Source: Maricaulis sp.
GTDB taxonomy: Bacteria > Pseudomonadota > Alphaproteobacteria > Caulobacterales > Maricaulaceae
Length of the DNA stretch: 64,000 nucleotides
Reading direction: 5' to 3'
Assembly: GCA_002692855.1 (NCBI GenBank)
Contig: NZMJ01000012.1
Coordinates: 130,506 to 194,505 of the forward strand
Program-made: the position numbers and the translations under genes
The notes under the pieces: model-generated
What the model was told of the DNA's origin: nothing
Database searches by the model: none
Seen by the model: only the letters and a program-made list of their open reading frames with translations
Part shown: positions 17,632 through 26,695 of the stretch, one piece after another
How the letters are laid out: the number at the start of each line of letters is the position of its first letter
Position numbering within the stretch: the first letter of the stretch is position 1

Positions 17632-18789
17632 TCACCAAGCGCCATAGAAGAGGTGGCCGCGCATGCTCAGCGTACGGGCGCTGCCGAATCCAAGTTCACG
17701 GCCGCGACCCTCGGCGATGCGCAGGGACACGGTTCTTTCGACGCGGAAATCGGCCGATGCGTTGCACTGCGGCCGCCATCTCCAGCCTGAAATCGCTTCT
17801 TCCAGGCGCGCGGCTTCGCGGCGCGCCGTCCTGTTGTCGTTGCCGGTTATTTCGATGACTCCGATCTCGCCGTTCGATCCGATCGTGTACCGCACCTCAA
17901 TGTCTACATCCTGTTGCGCAAGAACGGGAAATTCAGGCAAATCTTGCAAAACAACAGGTGGATATGTGCTGATGTAGGCGCACCACCGTTCAACGAGATA
18001 TTCTGGCAGTCGTGAGGTGCCGTCCGTGTCGCGATCATCGAACCCGTTCATGAGAATGACATTGTAGAAATAGAACAAGCGTTCCTCGACCCGGTGGGGA
18101 TCGGCGTCTCCAATTTGCCTTAGGCGCAGCGCGGCAACGATCTCGTCCAGCGCGGCGTTCCAGTCCTCGGAAACAATCAGCTCGATCACGCGGCGAAAGC
18201 GAACGACCTGATCGCCTGCGCTTCCCTCGAGAGCCAGCACATCGAGGCGTTCGAGCCGCCGCGTCTCGTCGGGCGTAAGCGCCGTGTAAGCGCGTCCACG
18301 CCGGGGGACGATCTTCAAAAGAACGAGTGACAGGACGTCGCGCTCAAACTGATCGAAGCGTCCGGAATGTTCCGTGGCAAGTGCTTCGAAGGCTTCCAGC
18401 CGTTCGAGCGCGAGAGACGGGGCTTGCACTACAAGGTCAAGCTCGATCAGGTGCCGCAAGGTGCGAGCTTGCCCCAGGATATCGTTCGCTTCCCGCCAAC
18501 GCTCCAGGCTCGAAGACAGCTGAACCCTTGCGGGAAGAAACTCGCCGCTGTGGGCGCGGGCCATCCCTGCGGCTTCCCACAACTCCGCGCGTTCCGCGGC
18601 CGGCAGGCGCGCGGCTTCGCCTGCCTGGGCAGCAATAAACGCCCAGTTGGCGGCATTTTCCCAGTCCTCGAGAGCGGAGAAGCTTTCGTATGCCGAAACC
18701 GCTTCTGCCACCTCCGCCGGCAATTCCTGCGCGGAGGTGGGTGCGGCGAGGATCAAGGCCAGCATCAAGACGATGGAAAATTTGTGCAT
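17632..18789 (-). CDS. Exported TPR-like protein with TonB-C-like end (paralogue A)
   Basis: A 385-residue protein with a signal peptide (APTSAQ). A helical middle region rich in Ala, Glu and Leu begins LPAEVAEAVSAYESF and resembles TPR/Sel1-like solenoids. The C-terminal domain ends with GWRWRPQC and a few beta strands, in the style of a TonB C-terminal or similar periplasmic domain. It is a tandem paralogue of the gene at 18828 (shared LPAEVAEA and WRWRPQC motifs). No TonB membrane anchor is visible. Function is unknown; an envelope interaction role is inferred. Confidence 0.7.
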   Translation of the reverse strand: MHKFSIVLMLALILAAPTSAQELPAEVAEAVSAYESFSALEDWENAANWAFIAAQAGEAARLPAAERAELWEAAGMARAHSGEFLPARVQLSSSLERWREANDILGQARTLRHLIELDLVVQAPSLALERLEAFEALATEHSGRFDQFERDVLSLVLLKIVPRRGRAYTALTPDETRRLERLDVLALEGSAGDQVVRFRRVIELIVSEDWNAALDEIVAALRLRQIGDADPHRVEERLFYFYNVILMNGFDDRDTDGTSRLPEYLVERWCAYISTYPPVVLQDLPEFPVLAQQDVDIEVRYTIGSNGEIGVIEITGNDNRTARREAARLEEAISGWRWRPQCNASADFRVERTVSLRIAEGRGRELGFGSARTLSMRGHLFYGAW

Positions 18790-18827
18790 CTTCAGCGGCC
18801 AGCTTTATTTGGTCAGGAAGCCGGAGG

Positions 18828-20015
18828 TCACCACCGACCCCCCATGGTATTGTAGACAAAAAGGCGACCTGACCGCGCCGGGACGCTGATCTGGCCCAAC
18901 CTGTTTGCCTGGCGATCGGAGCCGATCATGATTGTGTAGGTATCCGACACAATGAAGGATTCGGTCGGCGAACATTGAGGGCGCCAGCGCCAGGTTTCCA
19001 TTACGCCCGACAATGCCAGCGATGCGCTTTCACCAGCGGGAACGCCATCGATTTCCATTGATATGTCCGTCGCTCGTCCCCAGGCATCGACTTCGAACTC
19101 GAGATCCAGTCTTGCTGCATCGCGTGATCGACCAAGAAATCGGAGATCGAACAATCCGCTGTCCGTACGATAGGCATTCTCCGATAGGTGCGCACACCAG
19201 GCCGCAGCGACATCGGCGGGCAGATGCGCATCACCGGCCGAGTCAAAATCGCCAAAACCCGCGGCGATGAGCTCATGAAACACTGCGAAGAGTGACGCCG
19301 ATGCCGCTGCTCTGGTGTCGTGATTGTCCGGAAGCGACCGGTACGCATCGACGAGGCCGTCGAGCGCCTGGCCCCATTCCGCACGAACACCATGTTCGAC
19401 GATGCGAAGGCGGCGCGCGGTTATGTCGCCGGTTGACCCCGGGAGTGACAACAACTCAAGACGCGCCAGACGGGCTTGGTCCTGCTCGCTGAGCTCATCG
19501 GCCCGTTTCAGAGCGAGTGGAAGGTCGAGACTGAGCGCAAGAGCAAGAATGTCAGCCTCCATGCCGGGGTCTGGAGAAGTGGCCTCGGGAAGTAGACGCT
19601 CGAATATGGCAATGTGGGCGGAAACCCTCGACAATTCCCCCGTGGCCAGACTGATGCTCAACATCGCGTGAACCAGCCTGAGCGCCGCATCGACGTCGCC
19701 GCTTTCGAGCGCAAGCGGAAACGATCGCTCATAAGCCCATTCGGAGGATTGATAAGCTTGCGATCGGGCGAATGCAGAGGCAGTATTCTCCCACAATACC
19801 GACCGAATGTCAGAACCGATCCCTGCCGCATCCGCGGCTTCGGCGGCCTGCTGGGCGGCGAGCGCCGCGCTGGCCCAGTCTTCCGCATCGAAGGCGCGCT
19901 CGTAAGCGAGATACGCTTCTGCCACCTCCGCCGGCAAATCCTGCGCGCTGGCGGGCACAGCCAGGAAAGCCGCCAGAACCACGCCCGCCAAAAACTCGAG
20001 AGCACGCATCTCCAC
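18828..20015 (-). CDS. Exported TPR-like protein with TonB-C-like end (paralogue B)
   Basis: A 395-residue protein with signal peptide (AVPASAQ), a helical repeat region starting LPAEVAEAYLAYERAF, and a C-terminal beta domain with TWRWRPQC-type motif. It lies 38 bp upstream of paralogue A, so the two form a duplicated operon, with this copy first. The two have diverged clearly in the middle. The 135-bp gap to the divergent serA gene probably holds promoters for both directions. Function is unknown. Confidence 0.7.
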   Translation of the reverse strand: MEMRALEFLAGVVLAAFLAVPASAQDLPAEVAEAYLAYERAFDAEDWASAALAAQQAAEAADAAGIGSDIRSVLWENTASAFARSQAYQSSEWAYERSFPLALESGDVDAALRLVHAMLSISLATGELSRVSAHIAIFERLLPEATSPDPGMEADILALALSLDLPLALKRADELSEQDQARLARLELLSLPGSTGDITARRLRIVEHGVRAEWGQALDGLVDAYRSLPDNHDTRAAASASLFAVFHELIAAGFGDFDSAGDAHLPADVAAAWCAHLSENAYRTDSGLFDLRFLGRSRDAARLDLEFEVDAWGRATDISMEIDGVPAGESASLALSGVMETWRWRPQCSPTESFIVSDTYTIMIGSDRQANRLGQISVPARSGRLFVYNTMGGRW

Positions 20016-20150
20016 CCCTCCCGTTTCACGCCCCGGTTGCAGAATAGCAGCCCGTCTCGATGCGGCCAGTCAAAATCGAGCCGCTAGCCACCGCGCCCGC
20101 CCCCTGCTACCTCTTTCGCAAATGCAGCATTTCGCGAATGGGGCGGGCCG

Positions 20151-21356
20151 ATGAAGGCGCTACTGGTCGAGAACATCCATCCCGAGGCCGACACGGCATT
20201 TGCGCGTGCCGGGGCGCTCGAGATTGAGCGCATCGATCACGCCATCGAGCCTGGCGAGCTGATGCAGCGTCTGAAGGGCGTGCAGCTGCTCGGCATCCGC
20301 TCGCGCACCCGGATCACGCGCGAAGTGCTGGACGCCGCGCCCGACCTTCTGGCGATCGGCTGCTTTTGCATCGGCACCAACCAGGTCGATCTCGATGCCG
20401 CAGCGGAAAAAGGCGTTTTCGTTTTCAACGCACCCTTCGCCAATACGCGCTCGGTTGCCGAACTGACGCTGGCTTCGGCGGTCATGCTGATGCGCGGCAT
20501 TCCCGCCAAGTCGAACGCGATCCGTCGCGGCGAATGGCACAAGAGCGCCAAGGGTGCGCACGAGGTGCGCGGCAAGAAGCTGGGCATTATCGGCTATGGC
20601 AATATCGGCTCCCAGCTGTCCGTACTCGCCTCCGGCCACGGCATGCATGTCTATTTCTATGATGTCGAACCCAAGCTGGCGCACGGCAATGCGCGCCCGA
20701 TGAATTCCATCGAGGAGGTCCTGGAGATCTCCGACGTCGTGACGCTGCACGTACCGTCCACGCCGCAAACGCGCGGTTTGATCGGCGCCGGGCAGTTGCA
20801 GCGCATGAAGAAGGGCAGCTTCCTGATCAACCAGGCACGCGGCGACCTCGTCGACATTGACGCGCTGGCCGGCGCGATGCGGGCCGGGCACATCGCCGGT
20901 GCCGCGATTGATGTTTTCCCGAAGGAGCCGGCCTCGGCGGATGAGGCCTTCGAAAGCCCGCTTCTGGCCTTCGACAATGTGCTGCTGACGCCGCATATCG
21001 GTGGCTCGACCGAGGAGGCCCAGGCTGCGATCGGCCTCGATGCCGGGATCAAGCTGGCGCGCTATGCGTTCGAAGGCGGCAGCGCCAAGGCCGTGAACCT
21101 GCCGGAACTGGAACCGGGCACGCTGGCGGAAGGCCGTTCGCGCCTCGTCTCGATCCACCGCAACCAGCCCGGTTATCTCTCCCGCCTCAACGAGGCGGCG
21201 AGCGCCATGGGGCTGAACATCGCCTCGCAATACCTCAACACGTCCGGCGCGTTCGGATACGCGACCACGGACCTTGAGGGGGCTGTGCCTGCTGACCTGC
21301 TGCAGCGGATCGAGGCGATGGATGGCACGATCCGCGCCCGCCTGTTGACGCGCTAG
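20151..21356 (+). CDS. serA: D-3-phosphoglycerate dehydrogenase
   Basis: A 401-residue NAD-dependent dehydrogenase that commits 3-phosphoglycerate to serine. It has a catalytic/NAD region with GIIGYGNIGSQ, a NQARGDLVD active-site Arg segment and TPHIGGSTEEAQ with the catalytic His, then a C-terminal ACT domain (about residues 325-401, starting SIHRNQPGYLSRL) that allows serine feedback. The length and the ACT domain match the short E. coli-type enzyme. The convergent gene downstream looks like phosphoserine phosphatase, which completes the pathway except for the aminotransferase. Confidence 0.93.
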   Translation: MKALLVENIHPEADTAFARAGALEIERIDHAIEPGELMQRLKGVQLLGIRSRTRITREVLDAAPDLLAIGCFCIGTNQVDLDAAAEKGVFVFNAPFANTRSVAELTLASAVMLMRGIPAKSNAIRRGEWHKSAKGAHEVRGKKLGIIGYGNIGSQLSVLASGHGMHVYFYDVEPKLAHGNARPMNSIEEVLEISDVVTLHVPSTPQTRGLIGAGQLQRMKKGSFLINQARGDLVDIDALAGAMRAGHIAGAAIDVFPKEPASADEAFESPLLAFDNVLLTPHIGGSTEEAQAAIGLDAGIKLARYAFEGGSAKAVNLPELEPGTLAEGRSRLVSIHRNQPGYLSRLNEAASAMGLNIASQYLNTSGAFGYATTDLEGAVPADLLQRIEAMDGTIRARLLTR

Positions 21357-22015
21357 TTCGCCAGCAGCGCCGACAAATCGCTGACATTGGCGGCATATTC
21401 AGGCGCCCGCGCGGCAACCGCGTTCCGCCGGATCACGCCGCCAAAGCCGATGAAGCGCTGGGCCGCCCCGGCCTCGAAGGCTTCAAGGTCGGTGATGCCG
21501 TCGCCCACCATCACGGTTTCGGTTGCGCCGGCGGTGCGCGCCAGGTCGCGCAGGACAACCGCCTTGCCGCCATTGTCCGACAGCGGATTGGCCGCATCGA
21601 AACCCGACACCATGTCGCCGTCCCACGTGAAACGATTGGTCTGACTGAGCGCTTGCGGGATCCCGAGATCGCGCAGCGCCAGCCGCAGGAGGTCGTGAAA
21701 CCCGCCCGAGACGGCTGCGACGACATCGCCTTTTGCCCTCAGCGAAGACACCAGTTCGGACATGCCGGGGGTGATGCGCGATTGCAGGGCGACCGCGATC
21801 CGCGCCGCGTCCATCCGGGTCAGGCGGGCGAGGTCGAGCCGCGCCGCCAGCGAGGCCTTCAGGCTCATCTGTCCGCCCATGCCGGCATTTGTGATGGCGT
21901 CCAGCTTCGCGCGTGCGTCCGGACCCAGCTTCTCGGCCAGCGCAAAATCGAGGCTTTCGACGGCAAGCAGCGTGGAATCGACATCGAAACAGACAAGGCG
22001 GCGCGCGCTAGTCAA
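21353..22015 (-). CDS. HAD-family phosphoserine phosphatase-like enzyme
   Basis: A 220-residue HAD hydrolase with the nucleophile motif DVDSTLL (Asp11 and Asp13), GMSELVSSLRAKG, AVSGGFHDLL and VMVGDGITDLEAFEAG, the four HAD motifs. The DxDST start and the pairing with serA favour phosphoserine phosphatase. It overlaps serA tail-to-tail by 4 nt and overlaps the AhpD-like gene upstream by 8 nt, so it is probably cotranscribed with that gene. Another small phosphomonoesterase is possible. Confidence 0.82.
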   Translation of the reverse strand: MTSARRLVCFDVDSTLLAVESLDFALAEKLGPDARAKLDAITNAGMGGQMSLKASLAARLDLARLTRMDAARIAVALQSRITPGMSELVSSLRAKGDVVAAVSGGFHDLLRLALRDLGIPQALSQTNRFTWDGDMVSGFDAANPLSDNGGKAVVLRDLARTAGATETVMVGDGITDLEAFEAGAAQRFIGFGGVIRRNAVAARAPEYAANVSDLSALLAN

Positions 22016-22571
22016 TCAGGCCCGCCTTCCGGCCCCAGCCGGCATAGTCGCCGTCCCGGCGCGCAGACAGATCGGCCTCGGACGGATTGGCAAAGACCGG
22101 CTTGGGGGCAATTCCGGCTCCGTCGAGGATCCGGTTCATATAGGCGTAAAGCGCGGCGGTCGCGACGGCATCGTAGAGCGCATCCTCGCTCCAGCCTGCG
22201 GCATACACCGCCTCGGCCTGGGCGTCGGTCGACTTGCTCGGGTCGAGGGTAATCTGCCGGACATAGGCCAGAAGCGGGATCAGCCTCGCATCAACGCCCG
22301 CCGCTTCGGGTCCCGATTGCACCAGGGTCTCGACCAGGCCCGGATCGACCCCGAAGGCGTGCGCCATCGTCTTGTGCGCGCCGTAACAAAAGGCACAGGC
22401 ATTCAGGCCCGAGACATAGGCGGCAATCAGTTCGCGCGTGGCCACGTCAAGGTCCGACGCCTCGCGCATGATCGCATCGTGCAGCTCCAGAAGCGGTTTC
22501 ACACCGCGCGGAAACCGTCGCAGCAGCGCTTCGAGATGGTCGCCGGTCTCAAGGCTGGGATAGCGCGGCAT
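22008..22571 (-). CDS. AhpD-like carboxymuconolactone decarboxylase-family protein
   Basis: A 187-residue protein starting MPRYPSLETGDHLEA. The AhpD-type redox motif C59-x-x-C62-x-x-x-H66 (CAFCYGAH) is present, so thiol peroxidase activity is likely. The start at 22571 is chosen because the upstream in-frame extension to 22904 runs through msrA coding sequence in another frame. It lies in a block with msrA (29 bp upstream) and the phosphatase. The redox neighbours suggest a peroxide-response function. Confidence 0.83.
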   Translation of the reverse strand: MPRYPSLETGDHLEALLRRFPRGVKPLLELHDAIMREASDLDVATRELIAAYVSGLNACAFCYGAHKTMAHAFGVDPGLVETLVQSGPEAAGVDARLIPLLAYVRQITLDPSKSTDAQAEAVYAAGWSEDALYDAVATAALYAYMNRILDGAGIAPKPVFANPSEADLSARRDGDYAGWGRKAGLID

Positions 22572-22600
22572 GGGGTGTGTCCGTATTGCGGCGACAACCC

Positions 22601-23257
22601 TCACGCAGGCCGTTTTGCCGGTATCGGGCAGACAACACCGGTCCCGCCAATGCCGCAATACCCGCCCGGATTCTTCGCCAGATATTGCTGGTGGTAATCC
22701 TCGGCATAGAAATACGGGCCTGCCTCGGCAATCTCGGTCGTGACGCCGCCCTTGCCGGCCGTCGCCAGCGCTGTCTCGTAGGCGACGCGCGAGGCAAGAG
22801 CCGCTTCGCGCTGGGCAGGGCTGGTCCAGTAGATGGCCGAGCGGTATTGCGTGCCGATATCGCCGCCCTGGCGCATGCCCTGGGTCGGGTCGTGGCTCTC
22901 CCAAAACAGCTTCAACAGCGCCTCATAGGTGACCTTGGCCGGGTCGAACACGACGCGCACGACTTCGGCATGCCCGGTTGCACCGGTGCAGGTCTCCTCA
23001 TAGGTCGGATTGGGCGTCATGCCGCCCGCATAGCCGACACTGGTCGACCAGACGCCATCGGTCTCCCAGAACAGGCGCTCTGCACCCCAGAAACAGCCAA
23101 GGCCGAAAATCGCGGTCTCGAAGCCGTCAGGGACATCCTTCAGCGAATGCCCGTTGACGTAATGCCGGTCGGTCAGCGGCAGCGCTGCCTCGCGCCCTTT
23201 CAGGGCGTCCTGCGCCGGCACCATCTGGGTCTTCCACGCCTTGTCGAACCACGCCAT
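22601..23257 (-). CDS. msrA: Peptide-methionine (S)-S-oxide reductase
   Basis: A 218-residue MsrA with the catalytic GCFWG motif (Cys55 at residues 54-58) and the glycine-rich [14 protein letters not shown] tail that supplies resolving cysteines. It reduces methionine sulfoxide in proteins. The start at 23257 is chosen over the longer frame from 23362, which has no family support. It leads the msrA/AhpD-like/phosphatase block. The tRNA-Ser gene lies 160 bp away on the other strand. Confidence 0.94.
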   Translation of the reverse strand: MAWFDKAWKTQMVPAQDALKGREAALPLTDRHYVNGHSLKDVPDGFETAIFGLGCFWGAERLFWETDGVWSTSVGYAGGMTPNPTYEETCTGATGHAEVVRVVFDPAKVTYEALLKLFWESHDPTQGMRQGGDIGTQYRSAIYWTSPAQREAALASRVAYETALATAGKGGVTTEIAEAGPYFYAEDYHQQYLAKNPGGYCGIGGTGVVCPIPAKRPA

Positions 23258-23416
23258 TGCCGCGCCTCCATTGCGCTTCACACTTCGCCGATGGATATGG
23301 GACGGAAACCCGGCTTGGGGAAGAGGCACGGTCTGCCGCGGTTCCGCGATGTGAAGCTTCACCGCCGCCTCTGCTTGACCGATACGCCGCTATGGATATG
23401 GTGCGCGCCTTCCAGC

Positions 23417-23506
23417 GGAGAGGTGGCCGAGTGGTCGAAGGCGCACGCCTGGAAAGTGTGTAGGCGGGGAACCGTCTCGAGGGTTCGAATCCCTCTCTCT
23501 CCGCCA
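23417..23506 (+). tRNA. tRNA-Ser (GGA)
   Basis: A 90-nt class II tRNA with a 7-bp acceptor stem (GGAGAGG with TCTCTCC, one G-U), D arm, 5-bp anticodon stem around loop CTGGAAA (anticodon GGA, for TCC/TCT), a long variable arm and the T arm GAGGG-TTCGAAT-CCCTC. The CCA end is encoded (23504-23506). tRNA-Ser 3' ends are common integration sites, and an accessory-looking block follows. Confidence 0.97.
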
Positions 23507-24199
23507 CTCACTCCTGTCTTGTTCAGATGTTCGCGAAGTCGCTTCGAATAGCGCCGCGGTTCCGCAGGCCAGCGAGCGTTAGTGGACCTGTAGATGATCG
23601 GAAATCCGGTCGTTCCGGACAACTCTGCCGAGTGTTTCTGTCCGGTGCATCGGGCGCTTCGGAAGGGCAATGCCCTGCTGTCAGGGAAATTGACCAAAAT
23701 CGCGCTGCATGCTCGGCGTTGGCATGGAAAATCAAAGACCTGTGGCATATCGCCTGCGATCAGAGCAGGGAATTTATTCAGGCTAGTACGGAAAACCCGC
23801 ACACGAGCAGGGAAATCCTGTCGCTTATAGGTTGCTTACCGGAAGTCGAATTTTCGTTCCTGCTGATTCCAGTCGAGCGGCATGCCGGAACGCAGGATCC
23901 GTTCAACGCTGAGATCGGGCGGCTGGGTTCCAGCCCAATGCGACCAGATCGAGCGTCGCAACGAGCCGCCGGGCCGACCCCTCGAACATTGTGAGAGCCT
24001 AGCCGAATGTCGGATCATGGATTGAGATGTGCCGTAGGCGCATAATTTCCAGTATGTGATCCTCGAGATCCAATCCCCGAGCTCACCCTCAGTTTACAAA
24101 ATTGTATATTTGACGCGAGGTGTACGCGAATTGCGGTGGCTAGCTTCAGTGTCGTTCGAGCGTGATTTGCTCTCGAAAATCGAAACTGGAGACCCCAGC
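23507..24199. other. Gene-poor segment after tRNA-Ser
   Basis: About 690 bp holds only reading frames that look non-coding, among them antisense frames that run back through the tRNA. I see no integrase remnant, insertion sequence end or direct repeat of the tRNA tail. Its last part (24040-24199) is relatively AT-rich and probably holds the promoter for the PepSY gene. Confidence 0.55.
24095..24106. promoter_or_regulatory. TACAA-AA-TTGTA inverted repeat before the PepSY gene
   Basis: A 5-bp perfect inverted repeat with a 2-nt centre sits in an AT-rich patch 94-105 bp upstream of the PepSY gene start. It could be an operator for the response regulator encoded just downstream. This rests on position and symmetry only. 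Confidence 0.3.
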
Positions 24200-24559
24200 A
24201 TGACCTCCCCCAAACACTTCTTGTTGGCGCTGACCCTGGCCGGGTTTGTTGCCGCCCCGGCGATGGCCGCGAACGACATCTGGTCCAACGATGACCATGC
24301 GGAGCACGAGGCGTTCACCAATGCCGCTGTCAGCCTGAGCGATGCGATCACGTTCGCTGAACGCGAGACCGGCGCGCGCGCCATCTCGGCTGAATTCGAG
24401 AAAGAGGATGGCCATTTCGTGTTTGCCGTTGAATTGCTCGACAGCAATGGCCGCGAGATCGAAGTCCTTATCGACAGCGCAGTTCTGCGCGTGATCGAAA
24501 TCGAAGGCGAAGATGAAGGTGAAAATGACGGTACCGACTCCGGAGGCGACCGCGGATAA
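24200..24559 (+). CDS. Periplasmic PepSY-domain protein
   Basis: A 119-residue protein with a signal peptide (AAPAMAAND) and one PepSY-type domain: SLSDAITFAERETGARAISAEFEKEDG, then VELLDSNGREIEVLIDSAVLRVIE. An acidic tail (EGEDEGEND) follows. PepSY proteins next to two-component systems often modulate the kinase or bind metal or peptide in the periplasm. A GGAG site at 24188-24191 supports this start over an ATG at 24056. The response regulator gene begins 89 bp later. Confidence 0.8.
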   Translation: MTSPKHFLLALTLAGFVAAPAMAANDIWSNDDHAEHEAFTNAAVSLSDAITFAERETGARAISAEFEKEDGHFVFAVELLDSNGREIEVLIDSAVLRVIEIEGEDEGENDGTDSGGDRG

Positions 24560-24648
24560 CGCGGCACCACCGGTGCGTATCCGGCGATTTCCTGAATGTC
24601 CCCCCTGGCGGTGTCGCCGGATACGCCCCTTCCCGCTAGGCTGACCTC

Positions 24649-25326
24649 ATGAAGCTCCTGCTCGTCGAAGATGATGTCGTGACACGCGACTATGTTCATG
24701 CCGGCCTGGTCGGTGCGGGCCATTCCGTTGATGTCACTGACGATGGCGTGGATGGGTTCGCGCTCGCACGACGGGGCCAATATGACGTGATCATTCTCGA
24801 CCGGATGGTGCCGGGTATGGATGGATTGTCCATTCTCAAGGCGCTCCGTGCCAGCGGAGAGCAGACACCAGTGATCTTCCTGACCGCTGTGAGCGGTGTT
24901 GACGACCGTGTGTTGGGGTTTGAGGCGGGAGCGGACGATTACCTCGTCAAGCCCTTTGCCTTTTCCGAACTGGCCGCTCGGCTGAATGCGCTGGGACGAC
25001 GTCCCGGCCTGTCGAGCGAGGCGGTCAAGCTTGTGGTGTCTGACCTGGAGATGGACCTGGTGCGTCGACGGGTCACCCGAAACGGCGAGCCCGTCGAACT
25101 GATGCCCAAGGAATTCGCGCTTCTGGAGTACTTCATGCGGTCGGAAGGTCGTATTCTCAGCAAGACCATGCTGCTGGAACGCGTCTGGGGATTCTATTTC
25201 GATACCCACACCAGTGTGGTTGAAACCCACATCAGCCGCTTGCGGGCCAAAATCGACAAACCTTTCCCTGTAGCGCTTCTGCATACCATCAAGAATGTGG
25301 GGTACACGCTTCGTGCCCCGGATTAA
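24649..25326 (+). CDS. OmpR/PhoB-type response regulator
   Basis: A 225-residue regulator with a receiver domain (phospho-acceptor Asp51 in VIILDRMVPGMDG, Lys101 in LVKPF) and a C-terminal winged helix (FALLEYFMRSEGRIL, THISRLRAKID, VGYTLRAPD). The kinase gene overlaps its 3' end. The pair should control the RND operon that follows, in the manner of CusRS/CopRS or QseBC-like systems. The signal is not identifiable from the sequence. Confidence 0.93.
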   Translation: MKLLLVEDDVVTRDYVHAGLVGAGHSVDVTDDGVDGFALARRGQYDVIILDRMVPGMDGLSILKALRASGEQTPVIFLTAVSGVDDRVLGFEAGADDYLVKPFAFSELAARLNALGRRPGLSSEAVKLVVSDLEMDLVRRRVTRNGEPVELMPKEFALLEYFMRSEGRILSKTMLLERVWGFYFDTHTSVVETHISRLRAKIDKPFPVALLHTIKNVGYTLRAPD

Positions 25327-26695
25327 GCTCCTTCAAAGCACCTATTTCCGGTTCGCGCTTGCTCTGACATTGACATTTGCAGCGGCGTATCTGGTTGCGA
25401 TTTGGCTCGCCTTTCAGGCCATCAATGACGACCTTGAGGGGCGGGTGTATCAATCCGTCGCCCTTCAGGCCGAAGAGTTCGAGAATGCGTATGAACTTTC
25501 GGGTCGGTCAGCCCTGGTCGAGGCGGTTGACGCAGCCGCACGCGCTGCTGATCACGAGGATGAAGTATACTGGCTCGGCTTTGCTGACGGGCGGTACGTT
25601 GCCGGGCATTCCTTGGCTTCCCCGCTGTCGATCCGCGACGGCGATACCGCCGGACCCCGGCTCTCAGGCGATGAGGATGACACTTACCGTGTGGTTACCC
25701 GCCAGTTCGGTGACCTGCGCCTGATCGCCGCGCGCAGCTATGAGGAATCGGACGAGATCAAGGAAGGCGTCCTCTTCGCATTTCTCGGTGCGGCCCTGAT
25801 CACGTTTCTCCTGGCCACACTTGCGGGAGGCGCAATGGCACGAGCCGGTCAGCGCCGGATTGATCGCATCTCGTCGACCCTCGATGCCTTTGCGGGCGGG
25901 AAGATGGAACAGCGTGTGCCGCTTGCCAGGCACAGCGACGATCTGGATCGCCTCTCCGTTAGGGTGAATACGGCGCTGGATCGACTGCAAATGACGGTCG
26001 ACGGGATCAGGCAAGTCAGCTCCGATATTGCGCACGACTTGCGCACGCCGATCAATCGGGTCGGCATCCAGATCGAAGCCTTGCAAGCGGAACTGTCGCA
26101 GAGCCCGGCCCTTGAAGGCCGTCTCGAAGCGGCGGCCGACGAAATCCGGCAAATCGCTTCTACCTTCGACTCGCTGCTGCGTATCGCGCAGATCGAAGCG
26201 GGGACGAATCGCAATCGGTTTGAAATATTCCCCCTCACCGAGATCGCTTCAAACCTGATTGAATCCTATTCGGCCGTGGCTGAAGACGCCGGGCGATCAC
26301 TCCAACTCGACCTTCAGACCGAGAACCCCACACTGGTGCTGGGTGACAGAAACCTGCTCACGCAACTGGCCGCCAACCTCATTGAAAACAGTATCCGGCA
26401 CTGTCCGATCGGCTCACGTATCCAACTGTCAGTCGGATCCGAAGCCCAACGTGCCTGGATCGAAGTCAGGGACGATGGCCCCGGCATTCCCGCAACCGAA
26501 CGGGAGAATGTCCTCGCCCGCTTCTACCGTCTCGACAAGGCCCGCAAGGACGGCGGATCCGGTCTCGGCCTGGCCATCGTCAAGGCCATCGCGACCTTCC
26601 ACAAAGCTCGCCTCGAACTGCGTGATGTGGCGCCGGGCCTCGGTGTCCGGGTCACCTTTCCCGACTATCGGGAGGCGATGCGTGAACGCGCCTGA
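25295..26695 (+). CDS. Membrane sensor histidine kinase
   Basis: A 466-residue kinase (460 if a GTG at 25313 is the start; neither start has a clear ribosome site). It has two membrane segments (about residues 14-38 and 160-180) flanking a periplasmic sensor region, a HAMP segment, a HisKA helix with the phospho-acceptor His247 in SSDIAHDLRTPIN, and an ATPase domain with NLIENSIRHC, DDGPGIP and GGSGLGLAIVKAI. The 32-nt overlap with the response regulator gene couples them. It is the likely partner of that regulator. Confidence 0.93.
   Translation: MWGTRFVPRIKLLQSTYFRFALALTLTFAAAYLVAIWLAFQAINDDLEGRVYQSVALQAEEFENAYELSGRSALVEAVDAAARAADHEDEVYWLGFADGRYVAGHSLASPLSIRDGDTAGPRLSGDEDDTYRVVTRQFGDLRLIAARSYEESDEIKEGVLFAFLGAALITFLLATLAGGAMARAGQRRIDRISSTLDAFAGGKMEQRVPLARHSDDLDRLSVRVNTALDRLQMTVDGIRQVSSDIAHDLRTPINRVGIQIEALQAELSQSPALEGRLEAAADEIRQIASTFDSLLRIAQIEAGTNRNRFEIFPLTEIASNLIESYSAVAEDAGRSLQLDLQTENPTLVLGDRNLLTQLAANLIENSIRHCPIGSRIQLSVGSEAQRAWIEVRDDGPGIPATERENVLARFYRLDKARKDGGSGLGLAIVKAIATFHKARLELRDVAPGLGVRVTFPDYREAMRERA
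26671..26675 (+). promoter_or_regulatory. Ribosome site that sets a GTG start for the PAP2 gene
   Basis: GGAGG lies 6 nt before GTG at 26682, inside the end of the kinase gene. It defines the start of the PAP2 gene, whose open frame otherwise runs back into kinase coding sequence. Confidence 0.75.

Noticed and set aside
23127-23507. Reading frame on the - strand through tRNA-Ser and into msrA ([15 protein letters not shown]-type product)
   Set aside because: It covers tRNA antisense sequence and then msrA in the wrong frame.
23359-23802. Reading frame on the - strand through the tRNA-Ser gene ([19 protein letters not shown]-type product)
   Set aside because: The sequence is the reverse translation of the tRNA; the same false protein recurs in databases. 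It is not a gene.
23507-24199. Degenerate phage integrase after the tRNA
   Set aside because: No integrase motif (R-H-R-Y) is readable in any frame.
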